From the NCBI GenBank assembly GCA_015852425.1, contig JAAAIG010000217.1, positions 32,883-42,894 on the forward strand: a stretch of DNA of 10,012 bases. Direction: 5' to 3'. The stretch is from Gryganskiella cystojenkinii (Eukaryota > Mortierellomycota > Mortierellomycetes > Mortierellales > Mortierellaceae). The translations under genes and the position numbers were made by a program. The notes below the pieces were generated by a model. That model had not been told where the DNA came from and searched no databases. It saw only the letters and a list, made by a program, of their open reading frames with translations. Positions 7,826-10,012 of this stretch are shown here, one piece after another (position 1 is the first letter of the stretch; each line of letters begins with the position of its first letter).

Positions 7826-8100
7826 TTTTTTTAGGCTTTTTGTGTAGTCTTGGAAAATACAGAGGAAGTGAAGGGAAGGAAAGTGTCAAGGTCGATTAGG
7901 AATGAAGAATCGGAAGGGAAAATAGAAGCGCGAGTGGAAGCGTGAAATGAAAAGAGGAGAAAGAGTAGAGAGTCGAGGAGAGAGAAAAGAGAGCAAATGA
8001 ACGGTCTTTTTTGTTTGAGTAAGGGCAAATAAAGGTTGAGCAAAAAGTCGGATTTTTTTTTTTTCGAGGATGGGGAGGGCTGGGCCTATTTAAAGAAAGA
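7826..8100 (-). promoter_or_regulatory. Pyrimidine-rich promoter/leader of the Nudix gene
   Basis: Read on the minus strand, about 7830-8070 is rich in CT runs (TCTCTTTTCTC and similar), with a T/A homopolymer at 8053-8064. A TATA-like TTTAAATA lies at 8087-8094, roughly 260 bases before the ATG. The start codon at 7825 has A at -3 in an A-rich context, favourable for initiation. The same bias as upstream of the other gene suggests a shared promoter style rather than a specific regulator. Confidence 0.4.
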
Positions 8101-8243
8101 CTCGAGGGTATTTCTGCGCACGTCCCACTACGAGAGAAATTTTTTGATTCTTCCGAGAAATTATCGTGGCCCATTATTTTGTGGCCTATGACTTTGTCCA
8201 CTTCTGCTTGGTGTGAACCGTCTTTTTTGTTTTTGCCCTTCGA

Positions 8244-8927
8244 ATGTTGATAACCAAAGGAATGACAGGTCACCCACAGCAGCGGCCTGGGAAGCGTACT
8301 GTATGTTATCCAGATTTGTATAAGCCAGCCTTATCTTCGTTCACCTCGATCCCTAATGCTCTTCTCAGAAACGTCATGTGGCGACCTTTGTGCACAAAGT
8401 TGTGGAGACCAAGCGAATGTTACGGCCTCCTCTTTTCCACCTTGCGTGTAGCAAGCTCCTCTTGTTGTTTTCCCATATGTTTATTGTCGTTTCTTCCTTT
8501 CCCCCGCCTTCAGTCTCCCCGCAATATACCTTTTACTGCAATGCTCTTCTCTTTCTGCACTCGAGGGTTCATGAAAAAACAAATAAAAAATATTATGACT
8601 CTGTTCCTAGCTGTTCCTTCTTCTTCCGAACGAGGGATACCATTTCCCGATCCAAAAGACATAAAAAAACACGGCTTGAAACATGCATTGCTCATAAGCA
8701 AGTTATTGATTCCTGTTTCTTTTTGGCTCTCGAAGGGACAAAGTCTTGAGAATTCCGATCAAAACGTGCTTGACATTGCCATAAGAAGCTTTTCTCGTCG
8801 ATTTTTTTTTTTTTTTTTGCTGAGAAAGAATAAAAGAGCTGACATGTGTTTGTACCCAGACCTTGTTCTCGTTCGTGGTTCACGACACATGGTGAACGGT
8901 ATAGCATGCTGTTTAGCCCTGTCGTGA
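8244..8927 (+). CDS. Doubtful 227-codon ORF, no recognised product
   Basis: This frame runs from ATG at 8244 to TGA at 8925-8927, divergent from the Nudix gene with 418 bases between the starts. Its length is more than expected by chance in neutral sequence, but a pyrimidine-rich stretch (about 8440-8560) and a T17-18 run near 8802-8819 remove stops without any coding need. The predicted protein is rich in Cys, Phe, Leu and Ser with no domain, signal peptide or repeat that I recognise. A GTATGT at 8301 and a good CTTCAG acceptor at 8508-8513 would remove exactly 213 bases in frame, so a spliced form is possible. AATAAA-type sequences at about 8579 and 8829 fall inside the ORF, which argues against it. 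Most likely not a gene. Confidence 0.15.
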   Translation: MLITKGMTGHPQQRPGKRTVCYPDLYKPALSSFTSIPNALLRNVMWRPLCTKLWRPSECYGLLFSTLRVASSSCCFPICLLSFLPFPRLQSPRNIPFTAMLFSFCTRGFMKKQIKNIMTLFLAVPSSSERGIPFPDPKDIKKHGLKHALLISKLLIPVSFWLSKGQSLENSDQNVLDIAIRSFSRRFFFFFLLRKNKRADMCLYPDLVLVRGSRHMVNGIACCLALS

Positions 8928-9582
8928 TTCTACATCGGAGATTACGCACAACTTGGGTACAACGTCCAAAAAGGGACAACCATGTTGTAAATTGTTCTTG
9001 ATTAGCCATTTTCATTTTATTCCTATGTTGATGATGATTCACATACAACGCTGTGACAAAACCGTATTCTAGAGCTCATGATAACTATGTCAAGGATTGG
9101 CTACTGACGACACGTCCGCGTCGTTATTTGGACCCAAGGTCAAAAAAAAAAAAAGTGTAGCTTTCTGCGATTGGACACAATTAGGCTCTGAGTGCGTGAT
9201 CTGTCCCCCCTTCCCAAACCTACGAATCCCATCGACCAATTTTTTGTCTTTCTTTGCCCGCGTTTCCACTTTTTTTTTTGTTTTTTTGTTAAGTTCACAA
9301 CTCCCACTCGTTCCGAGGGCCAGGACTCAAAATCCACTTTTTTGTTTTTTTTGGACCTTCACACGGCTGTCGTGTCATCCAGACGTGGAGAAGGAAAAGG
9401 CTTCTTTGTTTGTTTTCAACTTTCTCCACAAACCCTCCCTGGAACAGACAACATCAAACAAACAATGGAACCCTATCGCCGTTTTTGTCCAATTGCCCAA
9501 CTGACTCACGACCCCTCGAATTGGTTCTTCCAAGGCACCTAGACTGCTGGCATGGGGTAGATACGCTTTGACATTTTCAGTT
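8928..9582. other. Intergenic stretch without a supportable gene
   Basis: The sequence has A/T homopolymers (A12-13 near 9142-9154, T runs near 9270-9290 and 9338-9350), a CCAAT box near 9234-9238 and an inverted one (ATTGG) near 9171-9175. These would suit a plus-strand promoter. An ATG at 9464 in a good context (ACAATGG) opens only 26 codons before TAG at 9539-9541. No tRNA-like B box, rRNA or transposon ends were found. Confidence 0.4.
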
Positions 9583-9761
9583 ATGCGTTACGCGTCTATT
9601 AAAAAAAGTCCTCTTCTTGTCAATCGTGGGGTAAAAGAACTACTACGGTGGGAGGTGAGCATGTGGTCGATTCCGGCCAGCAGCAGCTAGAGTTTATAAT
9701 TGTCATCACCTTCTTTTCTCTCTCGCAGTCCTTTTCGATCTCCCACCTGGTCATGGTCTGA
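9583..9761 (+). other. Possible tiny spliced ORF or first exon
   Basis: An ATG at 9583 opens 24 codons of ordinary protein-like composition ending in LLRWE, directly before a GTGAGC donor at 9655. A pyrimidine-rich CTCTCTCGCAG acceptor ends at 9728, giving a 74-base intron of typical fungal size. After joining in phase 0, only ten more codons follow before TGA at 9759-9761. This may be an upstream ORF or leader exon of a gene beyond the right edge, a decayed fragment, or chance. Confidence 0.15.
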
Positions 9762-10012
9762 GTGCCTCAATTGTCATTCTCGGTTCCTCTTAATCAACAA
9801 GTTATACTCCGACATTGAAGAATCTCCTTTCCAATATATACTGCTGCTCTGCCATCGAACGATTGTACCCCGATTGATATTGACTAAAAAGACATTTGTG
9901 ATCAAGTGACTAGTGATCGGGAGCGGACTTCGTGAGCAAGCTAGTGGAACGAGTTGTGAGAGGTCCTCGTTGGCGTTGGCTGATATCTAGAAAATGCGAG
10001 GGCGGGAGGTCG
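9762..10012. other. Right-edge stretch, no supportable gene
   Basis: No frame shows recognisable coding. A minus-strand frame is open from the right edge to a TAG near 9910, about 33 codons, rich in Arg, Ser, Thr and Leu. It could be the tail of a gene that lies mostly outside the window, but it is too short to judge. Two GTGATC copies lie close together at about 9898 and 9914. Confidence 0.2.

Noticed and set aside
1..10012. tRNA, rRNA, CRISPR or transposon content
   Set aside because: No GGTTCGANTCC-type B box with a matching A box, no rRNA core sequence, no spaced direct repeats of CRISPR type, and no transposase or reverse-transcriptase motif was seen on either strand by eye; a covariance-model search would be decisive for small RNAs.

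Overview
The window looks like nuclear DNA from a filamentous or early-diverging fungus. Evidence: two long genes interrupted by short GT-AG introns (118, 136 and about 295 bp) with GTAAGT or GTGAGT donors, pyrimidine-rich tracts in front of the start codons, many poly(T)/poly(A) runs between genes, and Q/N/S/T/A-rich low-complexity protein segments. The general style fits Mucoromycota (Mortierella-like), but that placement is inference; no marker in the window fixes the taxon. I see no rRNA, tRNA, CRISPR array, transposase or reverse transcriptase.

Layout. (1) 1-754: non-coding sequence upstream of the first gene, with two copies of a poly(T)-GGTGGCG...TAATTA composite about 260 bp apart, a weak 43-codon ORF, and a long pyrimidine-rich promoter/leader. 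(2) 755-6039, plus strand: one three-exon gene for a protein of 1623 residues. It has an AT-hook-like motif, a predicted all-helical central region, a very long Ser/Thr/Ala/Pro-rich disordered middle with nested repeats, an acidic block with a SUMO-type consensus, basic nuclear-localisation candidates and a compact charged C-terminus. I recognise the AT-hook but no family; a nuclear DNA- or chromatin-associated role is inferred. (3) 6040-6366: short spacer between convergent genes, with a strong hairpin next to the first stop codon, an A20 run, and a minus-strand AATAAA overlapping the second stop. (4) 6367-7825, minus strand: a two-exon gene for a 440-residue Nudix hydrolase of the coenzyme A diphosphatase group (PCD1/NUDT7/NUDT8), with a likely mitochondrial presequence. 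This is the one secure functional call. (5) 7826-10012: promoter of the Nudix gene followed by about 1.9 kb with no convincing gene. It contains one 227-codon ORF of doubtful status and a possible tiny spliced ORF near 9583-9761.

The two main genes converge (tail to tail) and nothing in the sequence ties their functions together. The points most worth a second look are the unrecognised AT-hook protein with its internal repeat hierarchy, competing acceptors in its first intron, the post-stop hairpin, and the Nudix protein's N-terminal extension and altered Nudix box.
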